Made by a program: the position numbers and the translations under genes | DNA from: Sipunculus nudus | Taxonomy: Eukaryota > Annelida > Sipuncula > Golfingiida > Sipunculidae | Assembly (NCBI GenBank): GCA_026874595.1 | Contig: CM049316.1 | Coordinates: forward strand, 40,627,695-40,691,694 | DNA: 64,000 nucleotides | Direction of reading: 5' to 3' | Part shown: positions 49,202 to 60,180 of the stretch, piece after piece | Numbering within the stretch: position 1 is the stretch's first letter | How the letters are laid out: the number at the start of each line of letters is the position of its first letter | Notes under the pieces: generated by a model | The model's input: only the letters and a program-made list of their open reading frames with translations | Database searches by the model: none | Told to the model about the DNA's origin: nothing

Positions 49202-51060
49202 CAAGATGGGAGTATCTCATACTAAACATTTAGGCAATTATGTTGCTATTAATTATACTTTTATGATTATAATTTGTTCCGAACCGAAATACATAACGTG
49301 TGCTTCCACGTTTAAGTGGCACGGCAACCCTTTACACGCCTTACCCCTGTTAAACCGCTGTGACTTCGTTTACGTTAGCAGCACATTTGCCTTACTAGAA
49401 AGGACATTTGATTCCTATTTCTATTTTTTTCTTTATTTTAAATGTTCCCCAACAGGGTGTACTCCTTTCCGGCTCAGGTATTACGAATAAAGCACTCTAA
49501 CTCAAAATTTATTCTATCCTATCCAGCGCCCGCAGAATCATAGGCTATTCTTTAAGATAATGCCCTTCACATAAGTCTGTTTTCCTCAGAAAGTACAAAA
49601 AGGCCTTTCGTAAACCCACATCTGACTGAAACTGAAGCTCTGAGGAAGGGCAGCGACCTGCAAATTGATACTAATGTCACAAATACCTGATACATTCTGT
49701 ATAACAATAACGATTTACATGCGTGTGTCGAGCTACAGAAAATTCATTTTGACATATACATGCTTTATCTGCAGTTTGGTCAAACAGACAAACTGAATCA
49801 AACACCAGGGTCATTTAGCATTTATATGTAACCAGATCTCAGAAGGAATTGTTATTTTTACATTCCAGCGGAAGCAGGACCCCTTAGTAATAAACATTAA
49901 ATGTGGCAGGAAAAAGAACGGTCAATGTACGTGACTTTGTTAGTGATCCATTTCCTGGGTTCTCTTGATATTGTCTATGGTCATGCAATACAACTACTGC
50001 AAAACCCAGGTCATATTTTCACGAGACGCGTGACTATTTCCCCTGTATCGATTCTAAGCATAAATTGAGCGAAAAAGACATCAAGATTTTTGAACTGGCT
50101 CCGCGCAAATAAAGCAAGGCTTATTTATGGAAGAAAGGTATTTTTCCGTTTTATCCTTAACTTTAGCGTACTTGTTATGGCCGATAGGTCACCATAACCC
50201 TGTCAAAACTCTGGGAAATTCTACGGCTAAAGTAATCTATAAAATCATAGGGATTTAAATTAGAACATGCTACGACTCCTGCCAAACAATATTCTAATGT
50301 AAAATATTTGTTCAAATATCTTTTTATGCAGAACAGTTGTGCTGTCTAATCAAGGAGAGTTTTAACGTCATACTTGTTTAAACTGCACTTCATATTCTCA
50401 GTAAAACCAGACCACTTTTGATTCGCGGATATAATTCATCTCCAACAGGAGGTAATGTTCTTGCCGCCGTTTGTTTGGTGTGTTTGTCTGTCCGTTAGTA
50501 ACTTTATTCAACACCTTATCAATTTAAAAAGTCATGGAGGGTTAGCGTCATACCAGAGAAATAATTTGTTTTTCCCTCTGATCCGAGACATTCGTCAATA
50601 ACTGATATTAAAGGAAAGCTGAAGTTTCCGTACAATGTGCCCAGTTGTGACTTTATTGAAGGCGCCTATGTTCTAAAGCACAGATTTAACCTGTGATGCC
50701 ACCATGTGTTTGCTTCAAAATATTCTTGACACTGAATGAACCATATATGTAATCTTCTTTCATGTATAAGTGGTCCGTTTCACTTTTTATTTTTTTTTTG
50801 TTTCGGTACCGCTGTGTATTTTAACTTGTATCATTACTGAAAATGTGTTTTATCCTTTGAAATATTATTGATCAAGGATCGGTTAATTCTTTTCAAGACT
50901 CGTATAATTTAGTGCTACTCTGACCACCTTGGCGGACCAGTAGTAGCATGAAGTGCCCGTTATGAGAGTGATCAGGATTCATATTCCTGTAATTCCGACC
51001 TGTGAAAGAAAGATACATTCAAATACGTTACATGGGCTTGAATATCCAACCTTAACGCAA
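49202..51060. other. No recognisable gene; one old repeat fragment
   Basis: At about 50445-50600, CAGGAGGTAATGTTCTTGCC...TGTCTGTCCGTTA resembles the start of the repeat at 53700. A 94-codon plus frame (49206-49490) is hydrophobic but has no family features that I recognise. Confidence 0.4.
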
Positions 51061-51063
51061 GTA

Positions 51064-51856
51064 CAGTAGAGTGCCGTTTTTCCGAAAGCGTTGGAGGACA
51101 AGCTTTTCGTTCGTAAAAACGAACATTCGGAAATACGGACAAGGGTCTAGCCGCGAGTTAGTACGACAGTTAGTGATTAACTTAATGCCATTTTACCCGC
51201 GGAACACGGTGTTTCTTTTCGATATTCGTAATTGACGACTGGGACATATAAAAGATATTGGATTATTGCTGAGCATAATTTGCAAAGATCAGTCTAACCT
51301 GCTCTAAGGGCACGTGTGTGCTCTTTTTTTTCATCAAATTCACTAGAGGGAAAGGTCAAATGATTTCGCCAAGGAACACGGTGTTTCTTTTCGATCTATG
51401 TGATTAAAGACTCGGACATATTAAAGCAGCTCGAGCACAAGCGTTTAATGAATTATACCTCACCAATGCTGAGGCCAGTAAACTGCTCCGTTATTTGGCC
51501 TGACATCCTATCCCAGGCCGACGAACTATGCATGCTTGAGTACAAACGAGATATGGTTGATAACACACAAGTGCTCAGTCGCTTGCTAGGGGGACAGGGG
51601 GCCGAGCGTTGCGGGGCTGTAGTTTTTACACCTTTGCCCCGGCGACAACATCGGCCCAGAACTAATTAATTAGGGTCACCACTGGGTTTAACACATGACT
51701 GCAGGCCCTGTGACGCGTAAACACAAATATTCATTTTAGGTATTTACATACTTGAAATATATTTCGTGAATATGAATAAATTTTCAGTTCCCAATTTTAA
51801 TTTTCATAAAAACGAATTTTCGGAAATTCGGCATTCGGAAATACAGCACTCTACTG
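51064..51856 (+). mobile_element. pogo/Tigger-like (Tc1/mariner) non-autonomous TIR element, 793 bp
   Basis: The left end CAGTAGAGTGCCGTTTTTCC and the right end GGAAATACAGCACTCTACTG are inverted, and subterminal CGAA/TTCGG words are inverted as well. TA lies outside both ends (51062-51063 and 51857-51858). CAGTAGAGT... with TA duplication fits the pogo/Tigger group. Inside, about 65 bases starting GGAACACGGTGTTTCTTTTC are repeated (51199 and 51372). An 89-codon frame (51400-51669) shows no transposase motif. Confidence 0.82.
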
Positions 51857-51858
51857 TA

Positions 51859-52668
51859 TTTTTATTTTGAGCTCTGTTGAGCATCATCTAGTTTATTTTT
51901 ATTATTCGTTCTAGACATAGATATTTGTGGATACAGCAGAAACACAAAAGTATCAACACATAGTAGCTACGAAGGCGTATACCAAAGATCATATATTAAT
52001 ATCTGGATATTGCCTTTATATATTCTTGGTGATAAAAACTTATATAACAATGATAATCTAACAAACATTTAACTGCCCTTTATGATTCCTTTTTTCAGCT
52101 TCTAGGATCCGAATTTGAGTAACTGGGAAGCAAAGTATTACACGGAATCTCGTATTCTTGTCCCCTCTTGAATGTCAGTTTCACTTCCGTAATCCCTATT
52201 ACATTAAGAGATCAATATATAACGAAACCAACACAAAAACACGATAAACTGAGAAACTGGACATGTTATTGTGAGGAGAGCTGGTATGATATTGGATCTA
52301 GCTATTTTCTATAAGGAACTTCACCGGCCTCCCGTATGTTAACCCTTACAGACAAGCGAGTATAACAGGAGCTTAGTGGAGGTCTGGGATTACGAGACCG
52401 TGTAATAGGAAGGGTACAGTAAAAAGCTTTCTGATATAACGGCGTCTATAATTTGCCTATCTATTTGACAGACGAAGAGTGTATATGTCATACAAAGATA
52501 AACCACTTAAAATAATGATAAATATTTCAAAACAATAAAGTTCGAACAGGCCTTTGCGTGTACGGTTCTAATTCTGTGCCACGTTGTTCCCTCCCTTTGT
52601 ACCTTCGTTTTAATTCAATTAAGTAATGGCAGGCAATTGTGGCTAGATTCCACCAGGATCGGACGCAA
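51859..52668. other. No recognisable gene
   Basis: AT-rich, short open frames only. Confidence 0.45.
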
Positions 52669-52669
52669 T

Positions 52670-53053
52670 TCCGGCAGAGGTCGTTTCAACTCAACTCTTC
52701 TATTTGGGCACTGAGGGACGGCTTGGACTACTTGTCTCAACGGTCAAATTTCAAAATCAAAATTTGTTACATTTCAAAGAAACACCTTCTGTTTAAATTC
52801 CACATGCGCACGCTTTCAAATAGTACTTATTCCGGGAAGTCCTTACCACAAAAACACCCATGTTCATGTAATTTGCTTTAAAACAATTCTTATACAAATC
52901 ACTTAAATGGACTACATTGTCTTTTTCACCGCATTTAAATCTACGCCGCTGGTGTATTTGGAAGCCAGGTGCATAAAGGATGTAAGATTTCAACCCCAAC
53001 TGTCCCTAAACAGCAAAGTCATACTCTTGTGAGGCCGAGTCTGCTATGTGTGT
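52670..53053 (-). repeat. Dispersed family copy E
   Basis: Colinear with copy D: GGCAGAGGTCGTTTCAAC, TACTTGTCTCAACGGTCAAA, AAACACCTTCTGTTTAAATT, TCTACGCCGCTGGTGTATTT and CCCTAAACAGCAAAGTC, ending GTGAGGCCGAGTCTGC. Confidence 0.85.
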
Positions 53054-53174
53054 AGGATCGTAGTGCGTAAAGATATCACAATTTGGTCCCCTTACCCTCT
53101 TACTTCGCTGGTTGTAGCCTCAGCAGATATTTAGTGTCTGGAAATGTTTTTCTTAATATTACATGCAAAGTTTG

Positions 53175-53232
53175 ATGTCGGAGCGGGGGGTGCCACGGCC
53201 CCCCCGGGGCACCCCCTGCCTACGCCACTTAA
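53175..53232. mobile_element. GC-rich inverted-repeat terminus of an unidentified element
   Basis: GGGGGGTGCCACGGCCCC followed by GGGGCACCCCCTGCCTACGC can fold on itself. The CTGCCTACGCCACT outer edge looks like a DNA-transposon end. No partner end was found. Confidence 0.35.
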
Positions 53233-53234
53233 GC

Positions 53235-53699
53235 TGCCGTAGTGGATACAAAGAAACATATATATACAAAAGGAGTATATCCCACTCGTCAACGTGGTGA
53301 TTCTTGACAATAAAATAAAATAACACCTATTTTTATTCCTTTGGACAAAATTTCAGTTTTTGATATAAAATACGTTGCATGTTGATAAACATTTCAAATC
53401 CAAATCCAAGTACATATTTTTAACTAAAGATCCCTTTAAACTTTACAGAATTTGTCGAGATTCGTCGGCGAAGGTCACAAATTTATATGATTTTTTTGTG
53501 ATATTCGCATGCGATTATCGAATATCCCTGTTTTGAATGATATTCAGTATTCGCATGTGAACTATCGGCCCAACTTTAGTCCCGTTTTAATGCGCACTGG
53601 AACCGTCACCGCCTAAGGAAAATATTATATAGCGTACTTTAATTATAATTTAAACTTTATGATATATATTATTTTTTTAATCATATTTATACCTTTATT
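53235..53699. other. No recognisable gene
   Basis: AT-rich; nothing supported. Confidence 0.4.
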
Positions 53700-53975
53700 G
53701 CCTCCTCAAGGAGGGTATGCATTTATCCCCGTTCGTGTGCGTATCTGTGTGGTTGTTCATAATATAACTCAATAGAATCTCATGAAATTTTCAAGGCAAT
53801 TCGGGAATTGACCCATGAAGAATCGATTAGATTTGTTGTGGATTCGGCAAATGATGCAGGAACGCCATGAAGGAATACTCACAAATGAACCGTAAGTTAT
53901 TCACGAATGAACAAGGATTAGTGAACATCCAACAATAGGAACCCCTCACATGGCAGAGGCTTGCTTTCCTTTGAA
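53700..53975 (+). repeat. Dispersed repeat, partner of 39455-39640
   Basis: Starts with the small palindrome-like GCCTCCTCAAGGAGGGTATG, then TCATGAAATTTTCAAGGC, GGAACGCCATGAAGG and GCAGAGGCTTGC. Fragments resembling it occur at 39.5 kb and 50.4 kb. Confidence 0.65.
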
Positions 53976-54484
53976 TGCAGATTTCTAATTATATTGATCT
54001 GTTCATTTCTAAATACACAATATGCAATGTATTATATGGAAAGGTATAGCTGTTTGTGGATTTGGTGCATGCACAGATGGAATAAGGGAAATCGAGCATT
54101 TACAAATTTTCGCGAATGAATGGTCTAATGAATTAATCAATATAGAAAGGGTACAAGTTCCTTAAGGCCACCTTAAAATGATCACAATACCTACATATCT
54201 TTTCCCGATATTTTCTCAGATATTTAATCAATCGTATATAAACCCTTAAAACTACGGACTTGGCAGATCCCGTTTTTCTGTTTATCAATAATACCAGACG
54301 TAGAGTAAAACCGTGGCCTCTAGACTCATAACGTATCTCTCTCATGAATTACAGATTGAGGTCAGGTGACTGCGACGTTTGACTTGGCCTTCCTTACCAT
54401 AATGGAAGAACATGCATAAAAACTCCAGTAAGGCCTCTATGAATGTCAAGGATAGACCTGCCAACATTCATGCACACAGCACGC

Positions 54485-54880
54485 TTCACACTGCGCAGAC
54501 TCGGACTCACAAGAGTGCGACTCTGCTGTTTAGGGACTGTTGGAGTCAAAATCTGACACCTACAATGCACCGGGGCTTCTGAATGCACCAGCGGCGTAGG
54601 TATTAATGTAGTGAACAGGACAACGCCGTCCTTGCAGGTATATTGGATAAGAATTGTTTCAAAGCAAATAACATGGGTGTTTCTGGGGTAAGGACTTTTT
54701 GGAATAAGCAATATGTTGTAAGCATGCGCATGTTAAATGTAAACAGATATTTCCATGAAATGTAGCAAATTTTTATATATTTTATATATAAGGTTTGACA
54801 GTTTAGACAAGTAGTCCCGTCCATCCCATATTGCCTAAACAGAAAAGGTTCGTTTTAAGTAGAAACGACATCTGGCAGAA
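54485..54880 (+). repeat. Dispersed family copy F
   Basis: CACACTGCGCAGACTCGGAC at the left, then GCTGTTTAGGGACTGTTGG, ACCAGCGGCGTAGGTATTAA, AAGCATGCGCATGTTAAATG and GACAGTTTAGACAAGTAGTC, ending AGTAGAAACGACATCTGG. Best preserved copy. CTGTTTAGG near the left and CCTAAACAG near the right are inverted. Confidence 0.87.
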
Positions 54881-54884
54881 GGGT

Positions 54885-55565
54885 GAGCACGCTTTTATGC
54901 CGAAATCGAGCTATATCGCCTGAGACGTGTCAATTACAAAAATTAAGTAAATAATGCAAAATATAATGCATGCATCGACAACACCCATTTCAAATATTAT
55001 CACAAATAGCGGTATTTGTCTGAGAAACACAGTTTATATATTGCAAAACCTGTAGTTTTTATGCGGTGTAATATTCGTGACGTGGTATTGTAAATGTGAA
55101 CGGAAACTTAAGCACGTGCTTCCTTGGATAGTTTACGTGATACGAATGTTTTAGAATTGTTGAAGATGAAAATATAAGGTGATGGTATCGTGATACTTGT
55201 TGTAGACATTTCAACATTATACAAAAGGGTAACTTGGATGAATTTTGAGATTGAGCATTATTGCATGCTGATATAAGAAATGAGTGCCACGGGATCTCGT
55301 GTCACATGTTGTTCATATTTTTCTGACCAAACAAGTGTTTCAGTGACTATTGTCAGGTCAAACATGTTTATATCCGTCAACGACAGCAGGGTTTATTCAA
55401 ATGCACAATAGATCTTAACCCTGCGATGCAGGTTGGAGAGACCTGTGCACGCTAGTGCTATTCCGGCCCTCTAACATAAGTCTACGCTCAGCGTACAAAG
55501 TGTAAGAGTGCCGTTACATCCTTCAACGAGGACCACACAGTAAGGCGCAGTGAAGAGGCAATATT
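54885..55565. other. No recognisable gene
   Basis: No long frame and no repeat recognised. Confidence 0.4.
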
Positions 55566-55567
55566 AT

Positions 55568-56012
55568 CGTCTTTTTTAACAACGACTCATGGTCTACAAG
55601 TACGCTGTCACTTGACATTAACCAGACCAATATTAAGCTTTTTAAGTATACTTTCCAACGACACCAAATATGTGTTAGAAAAATTCCGTTTAAATTTATT
55701 AGAGTGGTAAATCCCTCTGCAGATTTGTTGCATTTCTGACCACATGAATGATAGCACGGCTGCAAGCACGGGTACCTGGAGGAATGCCAACTTGAAAGCG
55801 ACACAGGAAAGACTCGTACCATAGCGACGGATTTTCGGTTTGATGTGTGTGTTCACATGTATTGTTTTATGTTAAATCATCATTTGTATATCATAATGTT
55901 AAAATTATCGGATGTTTATCACAAAATCGATTCAACAGGATAGGTGAGCGCTGCAGCACATTTGCAAGCATGGCTTGTATCACGACTCAAGTTAGGCTTA
56001 CCAGCCGAATAC
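55568..56012 (+). repeat. Dispersed repeat, partner of 18268-18702
   Basis: CGTCTTTTTTAACAACGACT...TACAAGTACGCTGTCACTTG...GTATACTTTCCAACGACACC at left and CATGGCTTGTATCACGACTC...CTTACCAGCCGAATACC at right. Minus-strand frames of 82 and 99 codons lie inside the repeat and are by-products. Confidence 0.8.
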
Positions 56013-56014
56013 CG

Positions 56015-57020
56015 TATAAATGTACACTGAGTCGTGCGTTCACGGCTACGTGCACTGTGGGCTCTTGCGTGTTAACCCTAGTCTAAATATACGCTCATAA
56101 GGGAATCGTATCCAATATGTAATTCTCTTATGACTACATTACGTTGTCAAGAGTTGACTAATCTGGGATAATTAGGGGTATTATACGGAGTCATGATCTT
56201 GACCACCGCCTGCCACTGCTAAGGCACACACCCGTAATGTAGTTTTAACTTGCAGATGACGTCATGACACCTGTGGTTGATTACTCTATGTGAGGTGAAA
56301 TCGTATTATTTACTTATTCCTGAATTAGTAAGAGAATATATGAACTTAAGCTTCCATAACACGGTCAACTGTATCTTAGAGCAAGCGAAAGAAAGTGTAC
56401 GTGGCATCGATGGCAGATACAAGCGTTACCATGTAACGTGTAACCAACCTAGTACCAAATATCCCAGCAACAACAGGAGCTCTAAACATCAAATAAAACC
56501 TGCATAATTTGTGCCCACAACTATTACAGCCACCTATTTCGAAAACAGCTGAAATGGTATTTTAAATTTCACTACTTTAATTACCATGCACAATATTTGA
56601 GTTAATGTAAGACCTGAACCTCAGCTTTCGTATTCAAATCTCTGTAGTTTACTAAATTGCATCCCGACAACTCCCAGTTAAAACAAGTTTTTTTTTAATA
56701 CCTCTAAGGGCGACCAGACTCTTTCTAATTTTTTTTTAATCTTGTTTGTATTTTGAACTTAAAATGGCTTCTTGGCAAGGTTTGAGAGATTAGAGTACAG
56801 TAATGCCGCGCGTTCCTTGTTAAACACCTGGGAGGAATTTTTGTGCCTCTAGTTTTGTTTTAAGAGTCCGTTGGTAGAACAATAATTTTTCCTGTTGTGG
56901 CCTACTAACCTTCTTCCATGCCACCAGAAGTACCTTCATATGTCTAAGCTGTACTCACGGTACACACAACCGTTTGTGATCTAAACCCAAACCTCAGATA
57001 ACAAAACACAGATCAACAAG
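56015..57020. other. No recognisable gene
   Basis: Short frames only. Confidence 0.4.
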
Positions 57021-57024
57021 CTGT

Positions 57025-57307
57025 AGGGGCGGATCCGGAAATTTAAGTCAGGGGCAAAAGATACACTATATATATATTATGTAATATCTCACTCTCTCTT
57101 TCTCTCTCGCTCTCTCTCTCTCTCTCACACTCTATATATTTATATACAGTATTTAAAATTTAACAATGACGATTATCTGTCATTTTACGTTATTCTGAGC
57201 AAAAATCTACGGTATTATATTTTTATAAAAAATGGTCATCGAGTGTGGTTGGAGGGGTGCACTAACCCCTCACCCCACTACCGGGCCCCTCTGAATCCCC
57301 GCCTGAA
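57025..57307. mobile_element. Degenerate MITE-like remnant
   Basis: GGGGCGGATCCGGAAATTTA at the left is imperfectly inverted against CTCTGAATCCCCGCCTGA at the right. Contains a (CT)n tract at 57089-57124 and a dyad AGGGGTGCACTAACCCCT. Confidence 0.45.
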
Positions 57308-57603
57308 ACAAACATACCGAAAGAGATTTTATGTACTGGCTAGAGCTGATAACATTGCGGAAGAAATTGACCTTGACACTGGATAAGTTTTTCCACGCGG
57401 ACGTTTATATGACGCATCATTAAGCTGAGAGGTGTAACTAATTGACCCGCGGGGAATCATTCAAATCTCTTAACGCTCCACGAAGCAGCGGTCTCAACCC
57501 TTAAAACGTAATCTCGCAAAACGGCCAGCTTTGAAATAGCAATAGCAAAATGGCCATGTTACAGGTAATAGTCATTAGGAGACGTTATACCGGAGTGTAA
57601 AAA
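57308..57603. other. No recognisable gene
   Basis: Nothing supported in these 300 bases. Confidence 0.4.
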
Positions 57604-58188
57604 TTAAGTCTCACGAGTATATATGTATGGGGCCTGGACAGCTGAGCGGTAAAACGCTCGGCCTTCTGCGTTGGCGACCCGGGTTCGATCCCATGTGCTG
57701 CCAAGAGTGTGGGTTGTAGTAGCCCGTCCAATGTAGGTGGTTCACTCCGGGTTCTCCGGCTTTCTCCACCTGTCTCATTTCGATCTTCAACTCTAAATAT
57801 TAAGTCTCACGAGTATATATGTATGGGGCCTGGACAGCTGAGCGGTAAAACGCTCGGCCTTCTCCGTTGGCGACTCAGGTTCGATCCCAGGTGCTGCCAA
57901 GAGAGTGGGTTGTAGTAGCCCGTCCAGTGTAGGTGGTTCCCTCCGGGTTCTCCGGCTTTCTCCTCCTCTCTCATTACGATCTTCAACTCTAAAAATTAAG
58001 TCTCACGAGTATATATGTATGGGGCCTGGACAGCTGAGCGGTAAAACGCTCGGCCTTCTCCGTTGGCGACCCAGGTTCGATCCGAGGTGCTACCAAGAGT
58101 GTGGGTTGTAGTAGCCCGTCCAGTGTAGGTGGTTCCCTCCGGGTTCTCCGGCTTTCTCCACCTCTCTCACTACAATCTACAACTCTAT
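57604..58188 (+). mobile_element. Three tandem 196-bp tRNA-headed (SINE-like) units
   Basis: Units begin at 57604, 57800 and 57996 with TTAAGTCTCACGAGTATAT. Each has a tRNA-like head, CAGCTGAGCGGTAAAACGCT (A box) then GGTTCGATCCC (B box) about 45 bases on. The body contains TCCGGGTTCTCCGGCTTTCT. The acceptor ends do not pair, so these are not functional tRNA genes as they stand. The CTCCGG core recalls conserved central domains of invertebrate tRNA SINEs. The frames at 57709-58322 are by-products. Confidence 0.8.
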
Positions 58189-58189
58189 C

Positions 58190-58690
58190 AGATATTCTAT
58201 TTTCGCCTTATATATCTTACTGTGTACGATTCAATATATCAAACTTTGTCGTTGCTGAGGGAGCCTGTGACTGGCTCGAGCGCCGACTTCACTTTCAGTC
58301 AGTCTGTAAATATAGTACTTAATAGTTCTCTCTAGTACTACTCTACTAATAATTGCTCTTGGACCACTTGGCATACACAATTTCTTAAAGCTGAGCATTT
58401 GTTCCACATTATAGGATATGAATACTATGAGCTTGTAAGAATTGATCATAATATTTTGATCAATAAATGGTTTTACTAAAACAAGTGACCCATGGGTCAT
58501 GACGCTCAGCTGACTGGGAAGAGATTCACAAAAGGAAATTTTATCATCAGAATGGTAGATACCCATTCAACTGAAGCATCAAACAGATTAACCAACAGGC
58601 CAAGATTTAGTCTGTATTTATATATCTGAAAAATAGAGAAAAAATGTGTAAACTTTAACAACTAGAAAACGGGTAGCCGACAAGTGACTA
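58190..58690. other. No recognisable gene
   Basis: A 111-codon minus-strand open frame (58231-58566) has no motif recognised. Confidence 0.4.
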
Positions 58691-58699
58691 CGTGTATCT

Positions 58700-60180
58700 G
58701 CCAAAATCAGAGTGAAGTGAGGCATGGATTGAGTGGCAAGGGGAAACAGAGTGAGGTATGTTGCATATTAGCATGGATGTCTGCAGCCTAAATGTGTATG
58801 TAGGTTGTGCAACCTACCACAAATCCAGAAAGCTGTCCAAGTTGTATATTTATGCAAAATTTTAGGCAGAAAGTCAAACCACTACATGGATATGAGTGAT
58901 TTTAGCCCACGGCAGACAAACAGACAGACGCTGTGCAAAAATGGTTGCAGTTTTGTGTATGATAAAGACCTATGTGAGATCTAAACACAAGCACAATTTT
59001 GGCCCAATCGGTCAAATGGTTTCTGAGATATTAGCTTGGATGTGTGCAGCGTTAACTAGAATGTAGGTGGCGCCACCTGTCATAAAATCAAGAAAGCTAT
59101 CCAGGATGTATAAACCTGCAAAATTTTAGGCAGTTATGTCAAACCACTACAGAGAAATGAGTTGATTTAGGCCACGGCAGACCAACAGACAGACGCTGTG
59201 CAAAATGTGCAAAAATGGTTGCAGGTGGCCCCTCCAGTTTTGTGTATGATAAAGACCTATGTAAGATCTATACACATGCAAAATTTTGGCCCAATCGTTC
59301 AAACGGTTCCCGAGATATGAGCTTGGATGTCTGTAGCATAAACTAGAATAAAGGTGGCGCCACCTGTCATAAAATCAAGAAAGCTATCCAGAATGTATAA
59401 AACTGCTAAATTTTGGGCAGATATGTCAAACCACTGCCAAGATGTGAGTGACTTTATTGCACGGCAGACAAACAGACAGACGCTGTGCAAAAATGGTTGA
59501 AGGTGGTGCCACCAGTTTTGTGTATGATAAAGAGCTATGTTAGATCTATACACATGCAAAATTTTGGCCCGATCGGTCAAACGGTTCCCGAGATATGAGC
59601 TTGGATGTCATCAGCGTGAACGTGAATGTAGGTGGTGCCACCTGTCATAAAATCAAGAAAGCTATCCAGGATGTATAAAACTGCAAAATTTTAGGCAGAT
59701 ATGTCAAACCACTGCCGAGATATGAGTGACATTATTGCACGGCAGACAAACAGACAGACGCTGTGCAAAAATGGTTGCAGGTGGCGCCACCAGTTTAGCG
59801 TATGATAGAGCTATGTTAGATCTATATACATGCAAAATTTTGGCCCGATCGGTCAAACGGTTCCCGAAATATGAGCTTGGATGTCATCAGCGTGAATGAG
59901 AATGTAGGTGGCGCCACCTGTCATAAAATCAAGAAAGCTATCCAGGATGTATACGCATGCCGAATTTCAGGTGAATTAGTCAATTCACTGCAGAGATATG
60001 AGTGATTTTAACCAAAGGCAGATGAACAGATGGACACTGTGCAAACATGGTTTCAGGTGGCGCCACCATTTTTTGTGTATGTTATAGAGCTATCCAAGGG
60101 CTACATTAGTATAAATTTTATTTCCTGATCAGTCAAACGGTTCCCGAGATATGAGCTTGGAAAGCTGATAAAAACAAGTC
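58700..60180 (+). repeat. Module chain 1: ~280-290 bp dimeric units
   Basis: Each unit has two related halves. One carries CATAAAATCAAGAAAGCTAT, AATTTTAGGCAGATATGTCA and ACAAACAGACAGACGCTG. The other carries TTTTGTGTATGATAAAGAGC and GGTCAAACGGTTCCCGAGAT. GGTGGCGCCACC or a near variant opens each half (59066, 59353, 59631, 59780, 59907, 60056). There are about five units, the first most diverged. Confidence 0.88.

Noticed and set aside
57604-57690. A functional tRNA gene
   Set aside because: A and B boxes are good, but the acceptor ends do not pair and the sequence continues as a SINE-like body.
57709-58322. Three similar short proteins in tandem
   Set aside because: They are the same frame of a 196-bp tRNA-headed repeat, read three times.
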